This document shows, piece after piece, positions 1 to 7,563 of a stretch of DNA of 64,000 nucleotides (the stretch's first letter is position 1; every line of letters starts with the position of its first letter). Source of the DNA: Bifidobacterium sp. GTDB lineage: Bacteria; Actinomycetota; Actinomycetes; Actinomycetales; Bifidobacteriaceae. Position numbers and translations under genes: made by a program. The notes beneath the pieces are model-generated. The model was given only the letters and a program-made list of their open reading frames with translations. It did no database searches and was not told the DNA's origin. The stretch is taken from contig NZ_JALCCV010000003.1 in the NCBI RefSeq assembly GCF_022640935.1, positions 78,186-142,185 on the forward strand, given 5' to 3'.

Positions 1-666
1 GTCATCGTTTCCAAGGACGAAACCACCATCGTCTCCGGCGGCGGTTCCAAGGACGAGGTCTCTGCGCGCGTCTCCCAGATTCGCGGCGAGATCGAGAACA
101 CCGATTCCGATTACGACCGTGAGAAGTTGCAGGAACGGCTGGCCAAGCTTGCTGGCGGCGTGGCCGTCATCAAGGTCGGCGCGGCCACTGAGGTCGAGGC
201 CAAGGAACGCAAGCATCGCATCGAGGATGCCGTGCGCAACGCCAAGGCCGCCATCGAAGAAGGTCTGCTGCCCGGGGGCGGCGTGGCGCTGGTCCAGGCC
301 GCCAAGAAGGCGGAGAGCTCCGCAGCGATCACCGGCTTGAGCGGCGAAGAGGCGACGGGTGCGGCCATCGTATTCCGCGCCATCGAGGCTCCGATCAAGC
401 AGATTGCGCAGAATTCCGGCATTTCGGGCGATGTCGTGCTCAACAAGGTGCGCGAGCTGCCTGACGGCGAAGGCTTCAACGCCGCTACGAACGACTACGA
501 GAATCTGCTTGCCGCAGGCGTCGCCGACCCGGTCAAGGTGACCCGTTCGGCGTTGCAGAACGCGGCGTCGATCGCAGGACTGTTCTTGACCACCGAGGCC
601 GTCGTGGCCAACAAACCGGAGCCGCCGGCAGCAGCCGCGGCGCCGAACCCTGACATGGGTTACTGA
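1..666 (+). CDS. groL: 60 kDa chaperonin GroEL, C-terminal part
   Basis: This is the last 221 residues of GroEL; the reading frame is open from the first base, so the start lies outside the window. GroEL forms the double-ring ATP-dependent folding chamber in the cytoplasm. Recognisable segments are [20 protein letters not shown], the [23 protein letters not shown] stretch, LLPGGGVAL and NSGISGDVV, all typical of the intermediate and equatorial domains. The protein ends PDMGY, without the glycine-methionine tail of the E. coli protein. A perfect 17-bp hairpin follows 41 bases after the stop. No groS is visible, so it is either upstream of the window or elsewhere. Confidence 0.97.
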   Translation, partial: VIVSKDETTIVSGGGSKDEVSARVSQIRGEIENTDSDYDREKLQERLAKLAGGVAVIKVGAATEVEAKERKHRIEDAVRNAKAAIEEGLLPGGGVALVQAAKKAESSAAITGLSGEEATGAAIVFRAIEAPIKQIAQNSGISGDVVLNKVRELPDGEGFNAATNDYENLLAAGVADPVKVTRSALQNAASIAGLFLTTEAVVANKPEPPAAAAAPNPDMGY

Positions 667-707
667 GCCTAGCTAGGTGAGTTCAAGCCGTCCCTCGGGA
701 TGGCAAG

Positions 708-746
708 CGTCGAGGCCCCGATCCGCTATGGATCGGGGCCTCGACG
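708..746. terminator. Bidirectional terminator between groL and the WXG100 gene
   Basis: Perfect 17-bp inverted repeat (708-724 and 730-746) with a 5-base loop. It sits between the convergent ends of groL and the WXG100 gene, so it can serve both strands. There is no clear T run on either side. Confidence 0.75.
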
Positions 747-792
747 TATCCGTAGGATTCCTGTCTATATGATGTCGGTCGGTGCACGATTC

Positions 793-1083
793 TCAGCGTG
801 CGAAGAGATGCGAGGCCTGCGTCTCGGCGTCCGCGTAGACGGTCGAGGCCTGGGCCAAGGCGTTCTGGATGGATTCCAGAGAGGCTTCCATCTGCCTTTG
901 CGCGCCTCGCCATTGTTCGGCCACGGCTGAAAATTGCGTCGAAGCTGCTCCCTGCCACACATCCTGCAGTGCGGCGAGGTTGGCGTACATGCCGGCTACG
1001 GCCTCGCGAATCGAGGAAACCGAGGCGGATACCGCCGCGCTTGAGGACTGGATTGCCTCCGAGTCCACTTGATACTGTGCCAT
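793..1083 (-). CDS. WXG100 (ESAT-6-like) family protein
   Basis: A 96-residue protein with the size and two-helix hairpin pattern of the WXG100 family. The turn motif is WQG at about residues 43-45 (LQDVWQGAASTQF). WXG100 proteins are usually secreted as dimers by ESX/type VII systems. The start is an ATG at 1083 with AAGGAG about 6 bases upstream. No EccC ATPase, EccD or partner WXG gene is seen in the window, so its secretion route is not evident here. The C-terminus (ETQASHLFAR) does not show a clear YxxxD/E secretion signal, although YADAE occurs a little before the end (about residues 83-87). It is convergent with groL and divergent from the TPM gene. Confidence 0.88.
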   Translation of the reverse strand: MAQYQVDSEAIQSSSAAVSASVSSIREAVAGMYANLAALQDVWQGAASTQFSAVAEQWRGAQRQMEASLESIQNALAQASTVYADAETQASHLFAR

Positions 1084-1093
1084 GATGACTCCT

Positions 1094-1115
1094 TAGATCG
1101 TGCGGTAGATCGTGC
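1094..1115. repeat. Tandem decamer in the WXG100 leader
   Basis: TAGATCGTGC occurs twice (1094-1103 and 1106-1115) with a 12-base period, just upstream of the WXG100 ribosome binding site. It could be a regulator site or a chance duplication. Confidence 0.4.
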
Positions 1116-1167
1116 ATAGATTGCTTCAGCGCCCAGGTTGGTGGACCCGGCCGCTACTCTAGAGGCT

Positions 1168-2061
1168 ATGCGGGCGACGAAGATCAGGCGAGGAAAAGCA
1201 GGTGATGTGGTCGAAGGCTTGGGTGTTTTCCACCCCTTCGGCGTGTCGAGGTGCGATTATAACTGGCTGGGCGCCTTGCGCAGCCTTGCCATGCTGCTGG
1301 CCGCCATGGTCGCGGCGCTGGCCTGCATGCTGCTTCCCGCGGCCGGGATCGCCGACGAAGGCACCCCCGCTCCGGAGCAGTCTCAGACGCCGAACGCCGA
1401 GCTGACGGTGACGGACAATATCACTGACACCGAGAATCTGCTGGGGAACAATGTCGGGGCGATCAGCGATGCCATCGCCAAAACGCACGCCGAGACCGGC
1501 GTCACCGTCAGGCTGCTGTATGTGTCCACATTCGGCGATGTCTCCAATCCCGAACATTGGGCCGAGGATGTGCTCAGATCGACCAAGCCCGCACCAAACA
1601 CTGTTATGCTCGCCGTGGCTTCCAGCGACGGCAACCTCGTGGTTGTCGTCTCATCCGGATCCGATGAATGGCTCAGAAGCAAGGAAACCGCCGACGAGCT
1701 TTCAGCAGCTGCCTTGGAGCCGCTGACCAAAGGGGAGAGCCCGGACTGGTCGGGTTCCGCGATGGCGATGATGGACCGGATCGCCACCCTGAAACAGACT
1801 TCGACGGCGAGCGGCGTTTCGCGGCTGGGAGCGGCGCTGATGGGCGTGGGCCTGGCTGCATTGATCATTGGCATTGTGGTAGCGCTGGCGCTGCGGCGTC
1901 GTCAACGGCTGCGTCGCGCCCGTCATCGACACGCAAGGAAACGAGGTGGGGAGCGGCTCTACTCCAAGAATTCCGACGATGTTGTTGCGCAAGGCTCAGC
2001 GAACATTCAGGAAACCTTCAGCACTTCGGACCAAGCTGGTGGGCATGAGCAATTCCATTGA
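1168..2061 (+). CDS. TPM-domain membrane protein (YgcG-like)
   Basis: A secreted-then-anchored protein: an N-terminal hydrophobic segment ending LPAAGIA, a TPM domain in the middle (LTVTDNITDTENLLG, followed by TGVTVRLLYVSTFGD and APNTVMLAVASSDG), and a C-terminal membrane helix (LGAALMGVGLAALIIGIVVA) followed by a very basic cytoplasmic tail. TPM domains are found in extracytoplasmic proteins of unclear or phosphatase-like activity. The start is uncertain: TTG 1138, GTG 1141, ATG 1168 and GTG 1207 are in frame. The 3' end overlaps the response regulator by 17 bases, so the gene is probably co-transcribed with the two-component pair and may be part of the same envelope response. Confidence 0.8.
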   Translation: MRATKIRRGKAGDVVEGLGVFHPFGVSRCDYNWLGALRSLAMLLAAMVAALACMLLPAAGIADEGTPAPEQSQTPNAELTVTDNITDTENLLGNNVGAISDAIAKTHAETGVTVRLLYVSTFGDVSNPEHWAEDVLRSTKPAPNTVMLAVASSDGNLVVVVSSGSDEWLRSKETADELSAAALEPLTKGESPDWSGSAMAMMDRIATLKQTSTASGVSRLGAALMGVGLAALIIGIVVALALRRRQRLRRARHRHARKRGGERLYSKNSDDVVAQGSANIQETFSTSDQAGGHEQFH

Positions 2062-2788
2062 AGCATCGATTGTTGTTGTCGACGACGAGCCCTCTATCCG
2101 TGAGCTGCTTGTCGCGTCCCTTCATTTCGCCGGATTCGAGGTTGAGACCGCGGCTTCCGGCTCGCAGGCAGTTGAGGTTATCGAGAAGATCCAGCCCGAT
2201 CTCATCGTCTTGGACGTCATGCTGCCTGATATCGATGGGTTCACGGTGACCCGGCGCATTCGCCAGGAGGGCATCACCGCCCCCGTGCTGTTTCTCACGG
2301 CTCGCGATGACACGCAGGACAAAGTCATGGGATTGACCGTCGGCGGCGACGACTATGTCACCAAGCCGTTCAGCCTCGAGGAAGTCGTGGCGCGGATCCG
2401 TGCCATTCTGCGGCGGACCCGCGATCAGATCGAGGACGATCCGATCATCCGCGTCGGCGATCTTGAAATCAACGAAGACTCCCACGATGTCTCACGCGCC
2501 GGCCAAGGCATCGATCTGAGCCCCACGGAATACAAGCTGCTGCGCTATCTTATGGACAATGAGGGCCGTGTACTGTCCAAGGCGCAGATCCTCGACCACG
2601 TCTGGCAGTACGACTGGGGCGGTGATGCGGCCATTGTGGAATCCTATATCTCGTATCTGCGCAAGAAGGTCGACGGGATCGAAGTGGATGACGGCCAAGG
2701 CGGCAAACGCAAGGTCGTGCCGCTGATCGAGACCAAACGCGGCATCGGCTACATGATCCGTGAGCCGAAAACGAGCCAGGGCGCCTGA
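2045..2788 (+). CDS. OmpR/PhoB-family response regulator, PhoP-like
   Basis: 247 residues. The receiver domain has acidic residues D13-D14, phosphoacceptor D57 (LIVLDVMLPDIDG) and the conserved lysine in DDYVTKPFSLEEV. A C-terminal winged helix follows (LSPTEYKLLRYLMDNEGRVL, then the RGIGYMI end). The receiver reads very like mycobacterial PhoP. The start at ATG 2045 removes a run of non-family residues that an upstream in-frame codon would add. The stop overlaps the kinase start by one base (TGATG), which indicates translational coupling. The target genes are not evident; the overlapping TPM gene is the obvious candidate partner. Confidence 0.93.
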   Translation: MSNSIEASIVVVDDEPSIRELLVASLHFAGFEVETAASGSQAVEVIEKIQPDLIVLDVMLPDIDGFTVTRRIRQEGITAPVLFLTARDDTQDKVMGLTVGGDDYVTKPFSLEEVVARIRAILRRTRDQIEDDPIIRVGDLEINEDSHDVSRAGQGIDLSPTEYKLLRYLMDNEGRVLSKAQILDHVWQYDWGGDAAIVESYISYLRKKVDGIEVDDGQGGKRKVVPLIETKRGIGYMIREPKTSQGA

Positions 2789-4620
2789 TGTCGGCGGATG
2801 CAGGCATGCCTGCGCGTTTCCGACTGTTCGGCTGGCTGCGCCGGGCCGTGCGCCGACGTTTCGATGCCATTGCGCTGAGCACCAAGGTCCTTGCGGTCAC
2901 GCTCGCCCTGCTCATGATTGGCGCCGCAGGGATGACGCTGTCGATCCGTGAGCTGGTGGGCAACTACATGCTCGAGCGGACAAACACGCAGCTCATGGAT
3001 CAGGCGCAGCTGGTCTATGAGAACATAGACCTGCTGCGCAATAAGGACTCGCAGCAAGGCAGCGCCGGCCCAACCGACTACTTCCTGCAGATGCGGGATA
3101 CAAAGAACAAGATCGTGGGCGATTTGCTGGTTCCCACGCTCAAGGATGACGTCGTCTCAGTGCCCATTCTGCCGCCGAACGGCTCCATGGGTGATGTGGA
3201 GCTCGACCGGCCCTTCACTGCCCCGGCGAGCGTGAAGGTGGGAGAAGGGCCGGTCTCGCGCGCAACGCTCATGGCCGCGCAGGCGCCGTGGCGGGTGGTG
3301 GCGTTGCGGTGGGTGGCGAAACTCGATGACGACACCACCAGGGTTGGCGGCGTGGTCTATATCGGCCTGTCGCTGAGCGACCAGATCGACACAGTCAACA
3401 CCCTGACACGCTATTGCGCGATGGTGGGCATAGCCATCGTGCTGCTCGGCGGCGTCATTGCCTCGCTGCTGATCCAGCAGACACTGTCGCCATTGAAACG
3501 CATCGAGAAGACAGCCGCCAAAATCGCCGCCGGCGACCTCAGCCAGCGAGTCCCCGCGGCCCCGGAAAACACGGAAGTCGGCTCACTCGCAGCCTCGCTC
3601 AATACCATGCTGGCGCGCATCGAGCGCAGTTTCCGCGAGCAGGAGAAGAGCACAGAGAAGATGAAACGCTTCGTCTCTGATGCCAGCCATGAGCTGCGCA
3701 CGCCGCTTGCCACGATTCACGGCTATTCGGAGCTCTATGCAATGCAGCGCGACATGCCCGGCGCTTTGGAGCGGGCCGACGAGTCCATAGCCCATATCGA
3801 GGCGTCGAGCTCGCGCATGACGGTGCTGGTCGAGGATCTGCTCTCCTTGGCGCGGCTTGACGAAGGCCGGGGAATCGACATCACCCAGCAAGTGCGGCTG
3901 ACCGGATTGCTCGCCGACGCGGCCGACGACCTGCACGCGCTGGATCCGGACCGGAGCATCACATGCGGCACGCTTCATCTCGAACCAGGTTCGCAAGGCG
4001 CCATGCTATGCTTCGAGGCGGTTCCGCTTCCCGGTGTGACTCTGACAGGGGATTCGTCGCGGCTGCGGCAGGTCGTGACCAATATCGTGGGCAATATCCA
4101 CCGTTACACGCCGCCGGATTCCCCGGTCGAAGTGGCGCTGGGTGTATTCCCGGCCGCTATCGATCCGCTGAGCCTCTCGCACATGGTTTCCGATGGAACC
4201 TCGCTGCGCCATTTCCTCGAGGCCGCTGAGGTCGGCCAGTCCCTGAATACAGGGACGAACTACGCAGTGGTGCAGGTCATCGACCATGGCCCGGGCGTTG
4301 CGGATTCATCCCAATCGCAGATATTCGAGCGTTTCTATACTGCCGATCCTTCGCGGGCCCGGCAGAAGGGCGGTACCGGACTGGGCATGTCGATCGCGCA
4401 GTCCGTGGTCAAGGCGCATCATGGCTTCATCTGCGCCTCCACCACTCCTGGTGGCGGATTGACGCTCACAGTGGCGCTGTCTGCCGGAAACGTGCCGATG
4501 CCTCCGCACAAGGATGATGCAGGCGCACGGTCCAAGGGCAAGACGAAGCCTCGGCAGAAAACGGAGAGGCGTGCGCGGCGAAACAAGGAGCCTAAGGCGA
4601 ACAAACCGGCTTCAGCCTAG
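2788..4620 (+). CDS. Sensor histidine kinase, PhoR-like
   Basis: 610 residues, with two membrane helices: one at about 30-55 (VLAVTLALLMIGAAGMTLSI) and one at about 208-230 (AMVGIAIVLLGGVIASLLI). They flank an extracytoplasmic sensor region of about 155 residues. HAMP follows, then the dimerisation domain with phospho-accepting H301 in SDASHELRTPLATIHGY, then the ATPase domain (DHGPGVADSSQ, GGTGLGMSIAQSVVKAHHG). The last 40 or so residues are strongly basic and lysine/arginine-rich (for example RQKTERRARRNKEPK), unusual for a kinase and possibly a nucleic-acid or membrane-surface contact. It starts on the base that ends the regulator gene. Confidence 0.92.
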   Translation: MSADAGMPARFRLFGWLRRAVRRRFDAIALSTKVLAVTLALLMIGAAGMTLSIRELVGNYMLERTNTQLMDQAQLVYENIDLLRNKDSQQGSAGPTDYFLQMRDTKNKIVGDLLVPTLKDDVVSVPILPPNGSMGDVELDRPFTAPASVKVGEGPVSRATLMAAQAPWRVVALRWVAKLDDDTTRVGGVVYIGLSLSDQIDTVNTLTRYCAMVGIAIVLLGGVIASLLIQQTLSPLKRIEKTAAKIAAGDLSQRVPAAPENTEVGSLAASLNTMLARIERSFREQEKSTEKMKRFVSDASHELRTPLATIHGYSELYAMQRDMPGALERADESIAHIEASSSRMTVLVEDLLSLARLDEGRGIDITQQVRLTGLLADAADDLHALDPDRSITCGTLHLEPGSQGAMLCFEAVPLPGVTLTGDSSRLRQVVTNIVGNIHRYTPPDSPVEVALGVFPAAIDPLSLSHMVSDGTSLRHFLEAAEVGQSLNTGTNYAVVQVIDHGPGVADSSQSQIFERFYTADPSRARQKGGTGLGMSIAQSVVKAHHGFICASTTPGGGLTLTVALSAGNVPMPPHKDDAGARSKGKTKPRQKTERRARRNKEPKANKPASA

Positions 4621-4739
4621 GATGTGCCTGCAGCGCAGGGATGCGGCGCCCGGCTCGGGTTGCGCTAAACTGGTGATTTGGTTCGCGGGGCGCATGGACG
4701 ATCCCGCGGAAGAACGAGTCGGAACGAGTGAGGTGTGAT

Positions 4740-5129
4740 ATGCCCAGCGGACGGGTACGTTGGTTCGATGCGAACAAAGGATACGGGTTCATCACCGGCG
4801 ACGACGGGAAGGATGTGTTCCTCCCCAAGATGGCGTTGCCTGCGGGAGTGTCTACCCTGCGCAAAGGCGCCAAAGTCGAATTCTCAGTGGTGGACGGGCG
4901 CAAGGGGCCCCAGGCCATGGATCTGAGCGTGGCTGGCCCTGCCCCGTCGATTGTGAAGGCGACACGACCCAAGCCCGACGACATGGTGGCTATCGTAGAA
5001 GATCTCATCAAACTGCTTGACTCGGCGGGCAACGCCTTGCGACGTCACCGTTATCCGTCGGCTGTGGAGAGCAAGAAGCTCGCCACACTGCTGCGCGCTG
5101 TCGCAGACGATTTCGACGTACAGGATTGA
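4740..5129 (+). CDS. Cold-shock domain protein with C-terminal extension
   Basis: 129 residues. The first 65 or so form a cold-shock OB fold with RNP-1-like KGYGFIT and DVFLPKMAL; the usual RNP-2 'FVHYS' is replaced by FLPKM. These proteins bind single-stranded RNA and act as chaperones or antiterminators. The remaining 60 residues are an added helical tail (MVAIVEDLIKLLDSAGNALRRH) not found in the usual 67-residue CspA. The start at ATG 4740 has GAGG closely upstream. The stop overlaps or abuts the next gene, so the DUF3027 gene is probably in the same transcript. Confidence 0.9.
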   Translation: MPSGRVRWFDANKGYGFITGDDGKDVFLPKMALPAGVSTLRKGAKVEFSVVDGRKGPQAMDLSVAGPAPSIVKATRPKPDDMVAIVEDLIKLLDSAGNALRRHRYPSAVESKKLATLLRAVADDFDVQD

Positions 5130-5131
5130 AT

Positions 5132-6355
5132 ATGAGCACAACATCATCGAATGATAGGACGCCCGGCGACGAAATATCACGCGGCATGGCACTGAGCCAA
5201 TCAACGCATGGTGAATCACCATCGGGGCAATCGGCATCGGGCGACCCGTTGCTTGAAGCGAGCGATCTCGCCCGCCAGGCGGCCAGTGAGACAGCCGAAG
5301 ACCCAAGCCTGGTCGGCGGATTCGTACAGAGCATCGAGCTTGGTGGCGACGTCACCGATTTCCGCTTCGTCGCGCTGAACCGAGGCTACGAGGGCTGGCA
5401 GTGGTCGGTCACGCTGTATCACGACGCAGAGCTCGGCCGATGGACCGTGAACGAGGCCACGCTGATTCCCACTGACAGCGCGTTGCGGCCGCCTCAATGG
5501 GTGCCGTGGAAGGACCGCCTCACGGCGGCCGATCTGTCAGTGACCGATTCGATCGGCACCGATCCCAATGATCCGCGCCTTGAGGACGGTTTTCGCAAAA
5601 CCGAATCCACGCGCGATGATTCTGCCGATTCCGCTGGCACTCCAGAAAGCGCCGCGGCAATGGATTCAGTTTCGACGGCACCCGCACACGAGTCTCCGGC
5701 GGGCGAATTTGGCGACGACCATGCTGATAATGCCGGCGCTGACGGCCAAACCGGCGGCGCCGGGCAAGATCAGGCCCGGCTTACGGCTTCGCAGCAGGAT
5801 GTCGACGATGCCGTGGAGGAGTTCGACCTTTCACGGCGGCATGTGATGAGCCTCCTTGGCCGCTCGCAGACGGCGAAACGCTGGTATGAGGGCCAGCACG
5901 GCCCCAAATCGCTTTCGACCAAGACGGCGGCGGGCGAGGTGTGCTCCACCTGCGGCTTCTTCATCCCGCTCAAGGGCGATCTTAACGTGTTATTCGGGGT
6001 ATGCGCCAACAAATGGAGTCCGGACGACGGCCGCGTGGTGTCCATCGATCACGGGTGCGGTGAGCACTCCGAGATCGATCCGCCGGAGCCCAGCCGCTTG
6101 TGGGTGCAGCCCGAGACCGCATTCGACGATCTGCATATCGACGTCCTCGCGCAGACGCCGCGCGAGGAGCGCAGCGAAATCGAACTCATCGAAAAACTTG
6201 CCGCCGAGGACGGCACTGAAACCGAGGGGGCGCCTGACGGCGCCGAAGCGAATGCTCCTGCCGATGCTGCTCAGGCCAAGACCGGCGCAAATGATGGCAA
6301 GGCAGATGGCAGCAGCCGCAATGGTGACGATAAGAACAAGAACGATAAGGCGTGA
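5132..6355 (+). CDS. DUF3027 domain protein
   Basis: 407 residues. The N-terminal part contains AAWFVGG-type DUF3027 features in local form (DPSLVGGFVQSIELGGDVTD, then RGYEGWQWSVTLYHD). A middle segment (about 150-215) is acidic and low complexity. The C-terminal part has a cysteine cluster (VCSTCGFFIPLKG, LFGVCANKWSPDDGRVV, DHGCGEH) that could bind zinc, then an acidic, asparagine/lysine-rich tail. The domain is known from actinobacteria and has no settled function. The start is ATG 5132, two bases after the cold-shock stop; a TTG at 5126 is a less likely alternative. It converges on the universal stress gene with only 11 bases between the stops. Confidence 0.85.
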   Translation: MSTTSSNDRTPGDEISRGMALSQSTHGESPSGQSASGDPLLEASDLARQAASETAEDPSLVGGFVQSIELGGDVTDFRFVALNRGYEGWQWSVTLYHDAELGRWTVNEATLIPTDSALRPPQWVPWKDRLTAADLSVTDSIGTDPNDPRLEDGFRKTESTRDDSADSAGTPESAAAMDSVSTAPAHESPAGEFGDDHADNAGADGQTGGAGQDQARLTASQQDVDDAVEEFDLSRRHVMSLLGRSQTAKRWYEGQHGPKSLSTKTAAGEVCSTCGFFIPLKGDLNVLFGVCANKWSPDDGRVVSIDHGCGEHSEIDPPEPSRLWVQPETAFDDLHIDVLAQTPREERSEIELIEKLAAEDGTETEGAPDGAEANAPADAAQAKTGANDGKADGSSRNGDDKNKNDKA

Positions 6356-6366
6356 GTATGCGTTGC

Positions 6367-7422
6367 TCAGTGCACGACGGTGACGGTGCATTGAGCCAGA
6401 TTTACGACCTGCCTCGAAACTGATCCAAGGAAATGCGCGTCTAGCCCGCCCAGGCCCCTGGTGCCGATCACGATGTGGTCCGTGTAGCGTGAGGCGCTGA
6501 GCAGCCCTTTGACCGCGGAAACGTGGAAGGCGTGCGTGCTGATGGACAGAGCCTCGGCCGTGGCCGGCGAGTCGTGAATTCGGGCTGTGACAATGTCACG
6601 GACAAGCTTCGCCGCGTATTCCTGACCGGCCTCAATGGGGGCTATCGCGTTCTCGTAGCCCGGGATGACGCCGAGCTCTTTGAATTGCCAGCAGTATACG
6701 GCATGCACGGAGGCATGGTGCAGAGCAGCGCGGCATATGGCGAAGCGCAACGCACGGTCGGCAGCGGGGGAGCCGTCCACGCCTACCACGATTGTCCGGC
6801 CAGCGGCTTCGGCGCCCGATCCGTTCTCCGGCTTGACCCGATCATCGCCGGCCGCCGGCCCCAAAACCGTCGGCCCTAGGGCTGCGGCGATGCCGCCTTG
6901 CACGTCATGCTCGTCGGCGTCCGCACCACGCACGATCGTGACAGGCACCTGCGACTCCTCGGCCAGCGAGGAGGATGTCGAATTCGTCAGCCAGCGCATC
7001 ACGCGCCCCATGCTGCGTCGCCCGACGACGATCTGCTGGGCATGCGATCCGATGCGCAGCAAGGCTGCTTCGCCAGAGGCCCGCTCCGGCGTAAGCTCGA
7101 TCTTTCCCAGGTCAATGTCAAGCCCTTTGCTCGCCTCCTTGACCCAGCCGTGCAATCGCCCGAGCATACGCTCGCGCATGGTGTCCCAGTCTTTGTCGTT
7201 GTCCGGTTCGGCGCCCAGCTCCCAGGATGGCGTCCATCCGAACACCGCATTGACGCGCTGCCGGCTGCATTCGGCCTCGCGCAGGGCCCACCGCAGGGCG
7301 GCGAAAGACTCAGGCGAGCCGTCCAAGCCGACGACGATATCGGCGTCGTATCCGCTTGCGCCGCCGCCTTCCGGGCGAGCCTTGCCGCCGTCGTTGATAT
7401 GCAATTGCCGCTGGTCGTCCAT
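6367..7422 (-). CDS. Universal stress protein with two UspA domains
   Basis: 351 residues with two tandem UspA domains. The first begins DADIVVGLDGSPESFAALRW and has the ATP-binding signature IVVGRRSMGRVMRW. The second begins TIVVGVDGSPAADRALRF and has IVIGTRGLGGLDAHFLGSVS. Both keep the G-2x-G-9x-G(S/T) type loop, suggesting nucleotide binding in both halves. The start at ATG 7422 is set by a strong GAGGAGG five bases upstream; a longer in-frame reading begins with unrelated residues. It is divergent from clpC across 141 bases, so the two stress genes may share a control region. Confidence 0.92.
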   Translation of the reverse strand: MDDQRQLHINDGGKARPEGGGASGYDADIVVGLDGSPESFAALRWALREAECSRQRVNAVFGWTPSWELGAEPDNDKDWDTMRERMLGRLHGWVKEASKGLDIDLGKIELTPERASGEAALLRIGSHAQQIVVGRRSMGRVMRWLTNSTSSSLAEESQVPVTIVRGADADEHDVQGGIAAALGPTVLGPAAGDDRVKPENGSGAEAAGRTIVVGVDGSPAADRALRFAICRAALHHASVHAVYCWQFKELGVIPGYENAIAPIEAGQEYAAKLVRDIVTARIHDSPATAEALSISTHAFHVSAVKGLLSASRYTDHIVIGTRGLGGLDAHFLGSVSRQVVNLAQCTVTVVH

Positions 7423-7470
7423 AGCATCCTCCTCGAGCTGCCGACTGATGCCTTCAAGCATATCGCCCCG

Positions 7471-7487
7471 TTGCGTTCTCAGCGCAA
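7471..7487. promoter_or_regulatory. Inverted repeat in the usp-clpC divergent region
   Basis: TTGCG-N7-CGCAA, a perfect 5-bp dyad in the shared control region of usp and clpC. On the minus strand it reads partly like the actinobacterial ClgR box (CGCTGAGA followed by ACG rather than GCG). This is a tentative operator only. Confidence 0.35.
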
Positions 7488-7563
7488 TTCGCAGAAGCCA
7501 GGAAATAAACGTCACCGCGAATCGGTAGAGTGAAGTAGATTATCAAGAAGTGGAAGGACAAGC

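Noticed and set aside
1094..1115. Possible start of a CRISPR array
   Set aside because: Only two copies of a 10-base unit with a two-base spacer; no longer repeat-spacer pattern occurs anywhere in the window.
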